From positions 116,047 to 180,046 of the forward strand of contig NZ_SMYZ01000054.1 of NCBI RefSeq assembly GCF_004919685.1: DNA of 64,000 nucleotides, read 5' to 3'. The notes under the pieces are model-generated. The model saw nothing but the letters and a program-made list of their open reading frames with translations. It did not search any database and had not been told where the DNA came from. Both the position numbers and the translations under genes were made by a program. Source of the DNA: Mesorhizobium norvegicum. GTDB taxonomy: Bacteria; Pseudomonadota; Alphaproteobacteria; Rhizobiales; Rhizobiaceae. This document shows positions 25,135-33,344 of the stretch, one piece after another (position 1 is the first letter of the stretch; each line of letters begins with the position of its first letter).

Positions 25135-25159
25135 AACGCACAAAGCCGGGATCGGTTCC
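25135..25159 (-). promoter_or_regulatory. EcfG (general stress) promoter of otsA
   Basis: On the minus strand: GGAAC (25159-25155), exactly 16 bp, CGTT (25138-25135). This equals the alphaproteobacterial EcfG/RpoE2 consensus in both boxes. Transcription would begin near 25128, leaving a leader of about 98 nt. Confidence 0.7.
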
Positions 25160-25176
25160 GCCCAATTTTGTTCGGA

Positions 25177-27339
25177 TCATGTTCTGACGATGAGCGGCAC
25201 CAGCCCTTCATGGCGATCGGCGAGGAAAGCGACGACCCGGTCGCCGACGCGCTGGAAGGTGAGATCGACCACTCGGTCGCCGACGCCCAGGTGGCGAAGC
25301 GTGAGCGTGTCGATGCCGATCGGCAGCCTGGGGCGGGTGACGCGGATTTCGCCATCCCAGCCGTCGATCTCCAGGCCAAGGCAGGCCTGCATCAGCATGA
25401 AGGCGGAGCCCGCCGACCACGCTTGCGGCAGGCAGGCGACGGGATAGGCGATCGGTGCTTCGCCAGGCGCGCGGGTAAAACCGCAGAACAGTTCGGGCAA
25501 CCGCATGTTGAAATGGACCGCGGATTCGAACGTGCCGCTCATCAGGCGGACCACGCTGTCACGCTCGCCATAGCGCGCCAGGCCGGCACCGCACATGGCG
25601 GTGTCATGCGGCCAGATCGAGCCATTGTGGTACGACATCGGGTTGAAGAACACGGCATCGTCGGCAAGCGTCCTCAACCCCCAGCCGGAGTGGAAGGAGG
25701 CGGAAAGAAGCTGGTCGGCGACCATCTGCGCCCGCCCCGGCTCAGGCAATCCGACAAGGAGGAGATGGCCCGCATTCGAGGTCCGCACCTTGCAAGGTTC
25801 GCCTTCACCGTCGATCGCCAGGGCGTAGAAGCCGAGATCGTCGAGCCAGAAATCGCGTTCCACCGCGACCCGCATAGCCTCGGCGCGGTCCTCCCAGTGA
25901 TCGGCTTTCTCGTCCTCGCCACGGCGGCGGGCAAGCTTAGCCAGCCCCCGGAAGGCGGCAAAGACATAACCTTGCACTTCGACCAGCGCGATCGGGCCCT
26001 TGGGGATGCGGCCGTCGGCATGAAAGACGGAATCGAAACTGTCCTTCCATCCCTGGTTGGCGAGGCCGGACTCGGCGGCCCGCTGATAGGTCACGAAGCC
26101 GGTCTCGCGGCCCGCCTCCTCCGTCCATTCGGCCGCGGCGCACAGCGACGGCCACAGGCTGTCGATGAACGCCATGTCGCCGGTACGATCGGCATAGGCA
26201 CAGGCGAGATGAATGTAGAGCGGCGTCGTGTCGACGCCGCCATAGTAGCGGCCGAAAGGAAGCTCCCGCAGCGCCGCCATCTCGCCCTTGCGCGTCTCGT
26301 GCATGATCTTGCCCGGCTGCGAATCGCTAAACGGCGACGTCTCCGTCGCCTGATGCTGGGCCAGGAAGGCTAGCACGCCCCGCGCCAGGCCTGGATTGAG
26401 CCACAGCATCTGCAGCGCCGAGATGACGCCGTCACGGCCGAACGCCGTCGAGAACCAGGGGATACCTGCATAGGGATAGGGTCCGGTCGCAAGCTCGGTG
26501 GTCAGCAGCGCGACATCGGCGCGGGCGCGCTCGACCCAGTCGTTGAAGACGCGACCGGAACTGTGCACCGTCGCGCCATGGCGGCGCTTGGCCCGCATGC
26601 CGAAGCGTGCCCGGGCGGCAGCGGCGCGGAAACGATCGCGATCGGGCGCATCCGTCAACTCGGGACCGACCTCGACATAGAGCACCATGCTGCTGCGCTT
26701 GGTCACGGCGAGCAGGAAATCGGCACGGTCGGCCGTCAGTTGGTCGGGTGCCTGCGAGAACGATATCGCCGATGCGCGCGCCAGCCCGTCCAAGCCGTCG
26801 TAGCGCAGCAGCACGGATGTCGCATCCATCTCGGCCACATGCGCCATGCCGCGCCGCGGCCGTGTCGAGCCACGCACTTCAAACATATCGCGGAAATCGG
26901 CGGCAAAGTGCAGGGAAACGCCGATTGTCGAGGTTTCCCGGCTGTAGTTGGACAGGGTGATGCGTTCGAACAGCCTGTCCTGCCACAGCAGCCTGACGCG
27001 TTCGACATGAATCGCACCCTGCGGAATGTCGCGACCGGCGGCACTTTGCATCGGCAGATTGGTCAGGTTGGTGGTGAACAGCACATTGTCCTGGCTGAGC
27101 GAGGCGCCAAGCAACGATGTCTGCCGGCCGCCGACGGTCAGCCGGAATTCGGAGAGCACGCGTGTGTCGTCGCGGAAGAAACCGTCGCCGGCGCCGCGGA
27201 TGTCGCCATAGGCATCGGCAACCACAAAACAGTCGCCCTGCTTCAGTGCAAACAGACGGTGGGGCTCGCGAGGCGCGGTTGCGTCGAGCGATGCAAGCGC
27301 TACGGCGGGATCGAGCTGGCGCTCGTCGAGTTGAGCCAT
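25177..27339 (-). CDS. Glycogen-debranching-like glucosidase (N-terminal GDE domain, GH63/GH133-like)
   Basis: 720 residues. An N-terminal beta-rich debranching-enzyme domain (about 30-230: ALKQGDCFVVADAYGDI, GAGDGFFRDDTRVLSEF) is followed by an (alpha/alpha)6 barrel with PWFSTAFGRDGVISALQMLW, RKGEMAALRELPFGRYYGGVD and the C-terminal SYHNGSIWPHDTA and LPELFCGF segments. Related proteins are annotated amylo-alpha-1,6-glucosidase and probably hydrolyse alpha-linked glucose oligomers or glucosylated osmolytes. No signal peptide. It lies between the GT4 gene (50 bp) and otsA (146 bp) on the same strand. Confidence 0.88.
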   Translation of the reverse strand: MAQLDERQLDPAVALASLDATAPREPHRLFALKQGDCFVVADAYGDIRGAGDGFFRDDTRVLSEFRLTVGGRQTSLLGASLSQDNVLFTTNLTNLPMQSAAGRDIPQGAIHVERVRLLWQDRLFERITLSNYSRETSTIGVSLHFAADFRDMFEVRGSTRPRRGMAHVAEMDATSVLLRYDGLDGLARASAISFSQAPDQLTADRADFLLAVTKRSSMVLYVEVGPELTDAPDRDRFRAAAARARFGMRAKRRHGATVHSSGRVFNDWVERARADVALLTTELATGPYPYAGIPWFSTAFGRDGVISALQMLWLNPGLARGVLAFLAQHQATETSPFSDSQPGKIMHETRKGEMAALRELPFGRYYGGVDTTPLYIHLACAYADRTGDMAFIDSLWPSLCAAAEWTEEAGRETGFVTYQRAAESGLANQGWKDSFDSVFHADGRIPKGPIALVEVQGYVFAAFRGLAKLARRRGEDEKADHWEDRAEAMRVAVERDFWLDDLGFYALAIDGEGEPCKVRTSNAGHLLLVGLPEPGRAQMVADQLLSASFHSGWGLRTLADDAVFFNPMSYHNGSIWPHDTAMCGAGLARYGERDSVVRLMSGTFESAVHFNMRLPELFCGFTRAPGEAPIAYPVACLPQAWSAGSAFMLMQACLGLEIDGWDGEIRVTRPRLPIGIDTLTLRHLGVGDRVVDLTFQRVGDRVVAFLADRHEGLVPLIVRT

Positions 27340-27389
27340 TCGTCACAACCCCCTGTTGTTGCGGTCCTGTCGCTGGGGCACGTCGCCGC

Positions 27390-28451
27390 TCACGACGCCT
27401 TCGCCTCGCTTGGGACACCGATAAGGCGCGCATAGGCGGCCAAATAGTCGCCGGCCATTCTTCTGGCGGAAAACCGCTTTTCAAAAACGGCCCTCACCTT
27501 TCGCCTGTCGAGCTTCAGCAAATCAGGCACCGCGGCAACCGCGCCATCCACCGAATCCGCGACAAAGCCGGTCACACCCTGATCGATGATCTCGGGCAGC
27601 GCGCCGCGATTCCAGGCGATGACCGGCGTGCCGCAGGCCATTGCCTCGATGGCGACAAGGCCGAACGGCTCCGGCCAGTCGATCGGGAACAGCAGGCCGG
27701 CCGCCTTGCCGAGAAATTCCGCCTTCTGGTCCTCCTCGATCTCGCCGACATAGACGATGCGATCGCCGTCGATCAACGGCTCGACCAGCTCATGGAAATA
27801 GGCGCGATCGTCGTCGCCGATCTTTGCCGCAAGCTTCAGCTTGAGTCCTGAACGCATCGCGATCTCGATGGCACGGTCGGGGCGCTTGTCGCGTGAAAAT
27901 CGGCCGAGGAAGGCAAGATACGGTTCTTCCAACGACGTCTCGAAACTCGGCTCGTAGATGTCGGTCGGCAATCCGTGGTGGATCGTCGCCAACCAGTTGG
28001 CCTTGGCGAGGCCTGCCTTCTGGCTGCGCGAAATGGAAATCAGGGGAAAACGCGGGAAACGCTCATAGGCGGGCGCCAGGTCGACATAGTCCAACCGGCC
28101 ATGCGGCGTCGTCACCGTCCGCTCCGCTATGTCCTCGAAGAAGGAAAAGTGCAGGAAGTGGCTGAGGTGGAAGTGGATGACGTCAAACTCCGACGCCTGT
28201 TCCCGCACCTGCGCAAGCATCGAAAGATGCGCCGCGATCTCGGATTTGAGCGGACGCGGATCGAGGCGAAGGGCGCATTCCCGGCCGGCCACCAGCTTTG
28301 CGGAGGTCTGGCTGTCGCCACTGGCAAACAGCGTCACCTCATGGCCCAGATCGACCAGCGCTTCGGTTAGATACGAGACGATACGCTCGGTGCCGCCATA
28401 GAGTCTGGGCGGCACCGATTCATAAAGCGGCGCGACATGGGCGATTTTCAT
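27390..28451 (-). CDS. GT4 family glycosyltransferase
   Basis: 353 residues. N-terminal GT-B start MKIAHVAPLYESVPPRLYGG, with the GGTERI loop, and the C-terminal donor-binding block EPFGLVAIEAMACGTPVIAW carrying the EX7E glutamates. The FLGRFSRDKRPDRAIEIA segment is the usual family linker. It is a retaining glycosyltransferase using a nucleotide sugar; the acceptor is unknown. First gene of the GT4-GDE-otsA-otsB cluster, with a candidate EcfG promoter 34 bp upstream. Confidence 0.88.
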   Translation of the reverse strand: MKIAHVAPLYESVPPRLYGGTERIVSYLTEALVDLGHEVTLFASGDSQTSAKLVAGRECALRLDPRPLKSEIAAHLSMLAQVREQASEFDVIHFHLSHFLHFSFFEDIAERTVTTPHGRLDYVDLAPAYERFPRFPLISISRSQKAGLAKANWLATIHHGLPTDIYEPSFETSLEEPYLAFLGRFSRDKRPDRAIEIAMRSGLKLKLAAKIGDDDRAYFHELVEPLIDGDRIVYVGEIEEDQKAEFLGKAAGLLFPIDWPEPFGLVAIEAMACGTPVIAWNRGALPEIIDQGVTGFVADSVDGAVAAVPDLLKLDRRKVRAVFEKRFSARRMAGDYLAAYARLIGVPSEAKAS

Positions 28452-28484
28452 ATTTCATCCTGGATGCTCGGCATACAGGTGCGA

Positions 28485-28510
28485 AATGCGTCAAAGGCTC
28501 GATTGGTTCC
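28485..28510 (-). promoter_or_regulatory. Candidate EcfG promoter of the GT4 gene
   Basis: On the minus strand: GGAAC (28510-28506), 17 bp, CATT (28488-28485). The -35 box is perfect and the -10 box has one mismatch to CGTT. Confidence 0.4.
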
Positions 28511-28596
28511 GATTTAATGATGGATGCTGGCGGCGCCACACAGCCGCAGTCGACATGGAGCCACGCGTCAAACAGACTGCGCGGTGAGCGTCAGCA

Positions 28597-29055
28597 TCAG
28601 GCAGCCTTGGCTGCCGGCATCGGATGAATGGCCTGGAACGGGATGCACAGCCGGTTCCAGGTGTTGATCATGCCAAGCGCAACGGACAGCTTGACCAACT
28701 CCTCTTCCGAGAAATGCTCGAGCGTCCTTGCATAGAGTTCGTCCGATACGCCGTTGTTGGCGATCAGGGTGACGGCCTCTGTCCAGGCAAGGGCGGCGCG
28801 TTCGCGCTCGGAAAACAGCGGCGATTCCTTCCAGGCCGAAACCAGATAGAGCCGCTGCTCAGTCTCGCCGTCGCGCCTCGCCTCGCGGCTGTGCATCTCG
28901 ACGCAGAACGAGCAGCCGTTGATCTGCGACGCCCGCAATTTGATCAGGTGCAGCAGGCTTTCCTCGAGCCCGCATTCGTCCACCGCCTTGTTGAGTGCCG
29001 ACACCGCCTTCATGATCTCCGGCGCCTTGGCGAAAAACTGCAACCTCTGTTTCAT
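28597..29055 (-). CDS. AhpD-like carboxymuconolactone decarboxylase family protein
   Basis: 152 residues. The AhpD-type redox signature CSFCVEMH, with the CxxC pair and histidine, lies near residue 48; the surrounding LIKLRASQINGC and ERERAALAWTEAVTLI are family features. Members act as alkylhydroperoxidase-like thiol peroxidases or decarboxylases, usually trimeric and cytoplasmic. It follows the Rrf2 regulator by 12 bp and is probably its operon partner and target. AGAGGA lies 8 bp before the start. Confidence 0.9.
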   Translation of the reverse strand: MKQRLQFFAKAPEIMKAVSALNKAVDECGLEESLLHLIKLRASQINGCSFCVEMHSREARRDGETEQRLYLVSAWKESPLFSERERAALAWTEAVTLIANNGVSDELYARTLEHFSEEELVKLSVALGMINTWNRLCIPFQAIHPMPAAKAA

Positions 29056-29067
29056 CTTTGATGTCCT

Positions 29068-29586
29068 CTACGCTTGCTTGGTTGAACTGGATTTCTGCGG
29101 CCGCTGATGGCGCTCGACAAAGGCACAGCTCGCGGCAAGCGATCTGGGGTCGCCTTCTGCCGCGTAGGTGGCCACGATGTCCGACAGCTTTGCCTCGGCG
29201 AGTGCGGCGCGGTAGGCCCGCTCGGCCTTCAGCATCGCGGCGTTGATGCCGCAGGGTTTGACATAGGCAGAGGCGTCGAGCTTGACCGGACCGTTGCGGC
29301 GGATTTCGCCACAGCGGAAAGCCGGCTCGCGCCCGTCGACCGCCAGCACGATATCGAGCAGCGAAATCCGCTCGGCCGGTCGCGCCAACCGGTAGCCGCC
29401 GGCCGGTCCCGAGACCGATTCCAGAATGTGCGCCGCGCTCAGCATGTTGAGATGCTTGAGCAGATAGCTCGGTGACAGGCCGAAGGCCTCCGCCATGGCA
29501 GCGCCCGCCAGGGTGCTGTTGCCCTCGACGCCGGCCAGCATGGCGGCGCAGTGGATGGCTGCCTCAACGCCCTCGCCCAGCTTCAT
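29068..29586 (-). CDS. Rrf2 family transcriptional regulator
   Basis: 172 residues from the ATG at 29586 (GGAG upstream). Winged HTH: MKLGEGVEAAIHCAAML, GLSPSYLLKHLNMLSAAHIL and GPAGGYRLARPAERISLLDI are characteristic Rrf2 segments. The cysteine pattern (FRCGEI, then C about 20 residues later in VKPCGIN, and a third near SLAASC) differs from the close-spaced triad of iron-sulfur IscR/NsrR, so it may sense redox through thiols (inference). It is co-transcribed with the AhpD-like gene. A tandem repeat ahead of it is a likely autoregulatory operator. Confidence 0.88.
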   Translation of the reverse strand: MKLGEGVEAAIHCAAMLAGVEGNSTLAGAAMAEAFGLSPSYLLKHLNMLSAAHILESVSGPAGGYRLARPAERISLLDIVLAVDGREPAFRCGEIRRNGPVKLDASAYVKPCGINAAMLKAERAYRAALAEAKLSDIVATYAAEGDPRSLAASCAFVERHQRPQKSSSTKQA

Positions 29587-29606
29587 CGTGTTGATCTCCA
29601 ATTCAT

Positions 29607-29636
29607 GGATATCTTTTATCGTGGATAATTTTTATC
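29607..29636. promoter_or_regulatory. Tandem GGATA...TATC boxes upstream of the Rrf2 gene
   Basis: GGATATCTTTTATC (29607-29620) and GGATAATTTTTATC (29623-29636) are 16 bp apart, and each is itself a weak dyad (GATA/TATC). They occupy the AT-rich promoter region 21-50 bp upstream of the start. A likely binding site for the Rrf2 protein. Confidence 0.5.
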
Positions 29637-29649
29637 TGCAATAGGAAAA

Positions 29650-29681
29650 TGAAAAACGGCGCCCGAAGGCGCCGCTTTTTT
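29650..29681 (-). terminator. Intrinsic terminator downstream of preA
   Basis: On the minus strand: an A-run, CGGCGCC, TTCG tetraloop, GGCGCCG, TTTTTC. A classic rho-independent structure; the flanking A and T runs make it usable in both directions. Confidence 0.85.
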
Positions 29682-29694
29682 CGTCGAGATTCCC

Positions 29695-31008
29695 CTACTC
29701 CGCAGCCACCTTGGCCATTGGATTGTTCGGGTGCGTCGTCCAGTTGGCGTAGATCGGCGACACCGGCTTGCCGGTGCGCTGGTCCATCACGCCGACGGCC
29801 AGCGGTTCCATGGTGATGCAGTTCTCGACCGGGCAGACATTGACGCACAGATTGCAGCCGACGCATTCGGCTTCGATCACTTCGAAGTGCCTGACGCCGT
29901 CGACCATTGCGGTGATCGCCTGGTGCGAAGTGTCCTCGCAGGCGATGTGGCAGCGGCCGCATTTGATGCAGGCGTCCTGGTCGATACGCGCCTTGGCGAC
30001 GTAGTTGAGGTTGAGATATTGCCAGTCGGTGACATTGGGCGTCGCGCGGCCGACAATGTCGTCCAGCGAGGCATGGCCCTTTTCGTCCATCCAGTTTTCG
30101 AGACCCGCGATCATCTCCTGCACGATCTTGAAGCCGTAGGTCATTGCCGCCGTGCACACCTGCACATTGCCGGCGCCGAGCGCCATGAATTCGGCAGCGT
30201 CCCGCCAGGTGGTGATGCCGCCGATGCCGGAGATCGGCAGGCCGTGGGTTTCGGGATCGCGCGCGATCTCGGCCACCATGTTCATGGCGATCGGCTTCAC
30301 CGCCGGGCCGCAATAGCCGCCATGCGAGCCCTTGCCGTCGATGGTCGGCTGCGGCGCGAAGCTGTCGAGATCGACGCCGGTGATCGAATTGATGGTGTTG
30401 ATCAGCGACACCGCGTCGGTGCCGCCGGCGTGCGCTGCGCGCGCGGGCTTGCGCACATCGGTGATGTTGGGCGTCAGTTTGGTGATGACAGGCATGCGGG
30501 TGTTCTGCTTGCACCAGCGCACCACCATTTCGATGTATTCCGGCACCTGGCCGACGGCGGCACCCATGCCGCGTTCCGACATGCCGTGCGGGCAGCCGAA
30601 ATTGAGCTCGATGCCGTCGGCCTCCGTCTCCTCGACCACCGGCAGGATCGCCTTCCAGGCTTCCTCGACGCAAGGCACCATCAGCGAGACGACGATGGCG
30701 CGGTCGGGCCAGTCCTTCTTGACCTGCTTGATCTCGCGCAGATTGACCTGCAGGTCGCGGTCGGTGATCAGCTCGATGTTGTTGAGGCCGAGCAGGCGGC
30801 GGTCGGCGCCCCAGATCGCGCCGTAGCGCGGGCCGTTGACGTTGACGACCGGCGGGCCTTCCTCGCCCAGCGTCTTCCACACAACGCCGCCCCAGCCGGC
30901 CTTGAAGGCGCGGATGACGTTATAGGCCTTGTCGGTCGGCGGCGCCGAGGCCAGCCAGAACGGATTGGGCGATTTGATGCCGACGAAATTGTTGCGGATG
31001 TCTGCCAT
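29695..31008 (-). CDS. preA: NAD-dependent dihydropyrimidine dehydrogenase, subunit PreA
   Basis: 437 residues. A dihydroorotate-dehydrogenase-like FMN barrel (about 1-310: NPFWLASAPPTDKAYN, ELNFGCPHGMSERGMG with the catalytic cysteine, ISGIGGITTW) is followed by a ferredoxin tail with two [4Fe-4S] motifs, CIKCGRCHIAC near 342 and CVGCNLCVNVCP near 377. With PreT it reduces uracil and thymine to the 5,6-dihydro forms using NADH, the first step of reductive pyrimidine degradation. Last gene of the preT-methyltransferase-preA operon; the remaining steps are encoded at 13.8-18.5 kb. Confidence 0.94.
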   Translation of the reverse strand: MADIRNNFVGIKSPNPFWLASAPPTDKAYNVIRAFKAGWGGVVWKTLGEEGPPVVNVNGPRYGAIWGADRRLLGLNNIELITDRDLQVNLREIKQVKKDWPDRAIVVSLMVPCVEEAWKAILPVVEETEADGIELNFGCPHGMSERGMGAAVGQVPEYIEMVVRWCKQNTRMPVITKLTPNITDVRKPARAAHAGGTDAVSLINTINSITGVDLDSFAPQPTIDGKGSHGGYCGPAVKPIAMNMVAEIARDPETHGLPISGIGGITTWRDAAEFMALGAGNVQVCTAAMTYGFKIVQEMIAGLENWMDEKGHASLDDIVGRATPNVTDWQYLNLNYVAKARIDQDACIKCGRCHIACEDTSHQAITAMVDGVRHFEVIEAECVGCNLCVNVCPVENCITMEPLAVGVMDQRTGKPVSPIYANWTTHPNNPMAKVAAE

Positions 31009-31020
31009 GACAGGTCCCTT

Positions 31021-31863
31021 TCAGCCGAGACGAAGGATCAATTCGACGGGTGCGAGAATGCCGCCTTCAAGCGCGGCGGTGAGGTTGGCGATCTTGGTGC
31101 GGGCGTTCTCGCCCATGACGAGGCCGACGCCGGGCGGCGGCTTCCTGCCTTCCGCCTGCGCGGCGGCCATTCGAGCACGTATTGTCGCGAAGAACTCGAT
31201 GGCAAAGGCGCCGCGTGGCCGCTCAGCGGTCACCGAGAACCCCGCATTGGTTGCCGCCGAGCGATAGTCGTCCGGCGTGGCGACGAAGGACATGGTTTCA
31301 TCAGTTGCCCATGGCAGCGGATAGGTCAGCGCGCCGGCCTTCAGCCTCATCACATCATAGACGGCAAAAACGCCGCCAGGCTTGAGCACACGAGCGGTCT
31401 CGCTCATCAGCTTCGCCTTGTCGGGAAGGTTCATGCCGACATGCAGGATGACAGCCGCATCGAAGCTGGCATCCTTGAATGGCATGTCCAGCGCGCTGCC
31501 TTGCACGAAGCGCGTCTTGCCGGCCAATCCAGTTCGCTTCGACAGGCTGGTCGCGATATCGACATAGCTCTGCGTCAGGTCGATGCCGGTAACGTCTGCT
31601 CCGGCGCTGTTGGCGACAAAGCGGGCCGGACCACCGACACCGGATCCGATATCGAGAAGCTCGGCCCCTGGCTTCAACCTCATCTGATCGATGAGTGCCT
31701 TGGTGGCGGCGACACCGCCAATATGGAATTCATCGACCGCTTCGAGATCGCCGGCGCGCAGATGGGCAATTTCCACGCCCGTATCGGCGAGCGCGGCAAG
31801 GATCCGCTGCTCAAGACCCGATATGTCGTAGTGACGGGCGATGCCCGGTTCCACCGTGGCCAT
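31021..31863 (-). CDS. Class I SAM-dependent methyltransferase within the pre operon
   Basis: 280 residues. SAM motif I LLDIGSGVGGPARFVA near residue 70 and motif II TGIDLTQSYV, plus FDAAVILHVGMNL and VLKPGGVFAVYDV, define a UbiE/sterol-type methyltransferase fold. The substrate cannot be told. It lies 5 bp after preT and 12 bp before preA, so it is transcribed with both subunits of dihydropyrimidine dehydrogenase, although no methylation step is known in that pathway. Confidence 0.87.
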   Translation of the reverse strand: MATVEPGIARHYDISGLEQRILAALADTGVEIAHLRAGDLEAVDEFHIGGVAATKALIDQMRLKPGAELLDIGSGVGGPARFVANSAGADVTGIDLTQSYVDIATSLSKRTGLAGKTRFVQGSALDMPFKDASFDAAVILHVGMNLPDKAKLMSETARVLKPGGVFAVYDVMRLKAGALTYPLPWATDETMSFVATPDDYRSAATNAGFSVTAERPRGAFAIEFFATIRARMAAAQAEGRKPPPGVGLVMGENARTKIANLTAALEGGILAPVELILRLG

Positions 31864-31868
31864 GATCC

Positions 31869-33224
31869 CTATCCCTGCGTCAGACTCCTGTTGATGCTCT
31901 CCGCCGCGTCGCGGCCTTGCGCCACAGCAGAGACGGTCAGGTCGTCGCCGCCGAAGATGCAGTCGCCGCCGGCCCAGACTTTCGCCAGCGAGGTGCGTCC
32001 TTCGGCGTCGACCTTGATGCGGCCGGCTTCGAGGTCGATGGAGGCGCCGCTGCCGTTGAGTGCGGCCGGCACAAAGCTCTGGCCGATGGCCTTGAACACC
32101 TGGTCGGCGGTGAGCGTCAGCGTCTCGCCGGTGCCGGCAAGCTTGTCGCCGTTCATGGCGGTGTATTCGAGCTCGATGGCGCTGACTTTGCCGCCGTCGG
32201 CGATCACCCGCTTCGGCTGCAGCCAGTGGCGGATGGTGACGCCGTTGGCGGCCGCCAAATCCTGTTCGAACCCGGAAGCGTTCATGTGCTCCTGGCCGCG
32301 CCGGTAGCAGATCGTCACCTCCTCGGCGCCAAGCAGTTTCGACTGCACGGCGGCATCGATCGCGGTCATGCCGCCGCCGATGACGACGACGCGGCGGCCC
32401 ACCGGCAGGCCGGAAAGGTCACTGGCCTGGCGCAGCTCGGCAATGAACTCGACCGCATTGATGACGCCGTCGGCGTCCTCGCCATCGGCGCGCAACGCAT
32501 TGACGCCGCCGAGCCCCATGCCGAGAAATACCGCATCGTAGTTGCGGATCAGGTCGGACAGCTGATAGTCGCGGCCAAGCGCCTTGCCGTTCTGGATGTC
32601 GATGCCGCCGATCGCGGTCACGTAATCGACTTCGGCCTGAGCGAAATTGTCGACGCTCTTGTAGGCGGCAATGCCGTATTCGTTGAGGCCGCCGGCCTTC
32701 GGGCGCGCTTCCAGGATGGTCACGTCATGGCCATGGCGGGCGAGCCGGTGCGCGGCGGCAAGGCCGGCCGGACCGGCGCCGACCACGGCGACCGTCTTCC
32801 CGGTCGGCTCGGCGCGCGGATAAAATTGCTTGTTCTCGCCCATCGCGACATCGGTGGCGAAGCGCTGCAGGCGGCCGATCTGCACCGGCTTGCCTTCCGC
32901 CACCTCACGCACGCAAACCTCCTCGCACAGCGTCTCGGTCGGGCAGACGCGAGCGCACATGCCGCCCAGGATGTTCTGATCGAAGATGGTCTTGGCCGAA
33001 CCGATCGGATTGCCGGTCGAGATCTGGCGGATGAACAGTGGAATGTCGATCGAGGTCGGGCATGCATTCATGCACGGCGCATCATAGCAGAAATAGCAGC
33101 GGTCGGATTCGACCAGCGCCTCGTGGTGATCGAGCGGCGGGTGCAGGTCGGAAAAATTGTCCGCATACTGGTCGGCCGAGAGCCTGCCGCCTGCAATGCC
33201 TTCCCTGAATTGGCCTTCTGGCAT
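31869..33224 (-). CDS. preT: NAD-dependent dihydropyrimidine dehydrogenase, subunit PreT
   Basis: 451 residues, of the glutamate-synthase-small-subunit/DPD-N-terminal family. The N-terminal part has cysteine clusters for [4Fe-4S] centres (RCYFCYDAPCMNACP, GGMCARVCPTETLCEEVC), then an FAD Rossmann motif VAVVGAGPAGLAAAHRL near 144 and an NAD(P) motif VVVIGGGMTAIDAAVQ near 280, ending VWAGGDCIFGG. It accepts electrons from NADH and passes them to PreA. First gene of the operon; a RutR-like operator lies 49 bp before the start, which ties it to the TetR-type regulator at 18.7 kb. Confidence 0.92.
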   Translation of the reverse strand: MPEGQFREGIAGGRLSADQYADNFSDLHPPLDHHEALVESDRCYFCYDAPCMNACPTSIDIPLFIRQISTGNPIGSAKTIFDQNILGGMCARVCPTETLCEEVCVREVAEGKPVQIGRLQRFATDVAMGENKQFYPRAEPTGKTVAVVGAGPAGLAAAHRLARHGHDVTILEARPKAGGLNEYGIAAYKSVDNFAQAEVDYVTAIGGIDIQNGKALGRDYQLSDLIRNYDAVFLGMGLGGVNALRADGEDADGVINAVEFIAELRQASDLSGLPVGRRVVVIGGGMTAIDAAVQSKLLGAEEVTICYRRGQEHMNASGFEQDLAAANGVTIRHWLQPKRVIADGGKVSAIELEYTAMNGDKLAGTGETLTLTADQVFKAIGQSFVPAALNGSGASIDLEAGRIKVDAEGRTSLAKVWAGGDCIFGGDDLTVSAVAQGRDAAESINRSLTQG

Positions 33225-33273
33225 CGTCAGTTCCCCATGTTTTGTTTAGGGGAAGGCTAGCACGTTTTATTTT

Positions 33274-33289
33274 TTTATCAATTGGTCAA
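33274..33289. promoter_or_regulatory. RutR-type operator upstream of preT
   Basis: TTTATCAATTGGTCAA matches TTGACCA-NN-TGGTCAA at 12 of 14 fixed positions with a perfect right half. It lies in an AT-rich stretch 50 bp upstream of preT and resembles the site at 18576. Confidence 0.6.
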
Positions 33290-33344
33290 TTTTCGGCGCA
33301 AGCTCCTGAAAAGGCTCGACAATAACATGATTTTTTTACTCATG

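Noticed and set aside
29731..32307. 858-codon plus-strand frame opposite preA, the methyltransferase and preT
   Set aside because: It spans three real minus-strand genes with recognised catalytic motifs; its own product is low-complexity His/Asp/Arg sequence.
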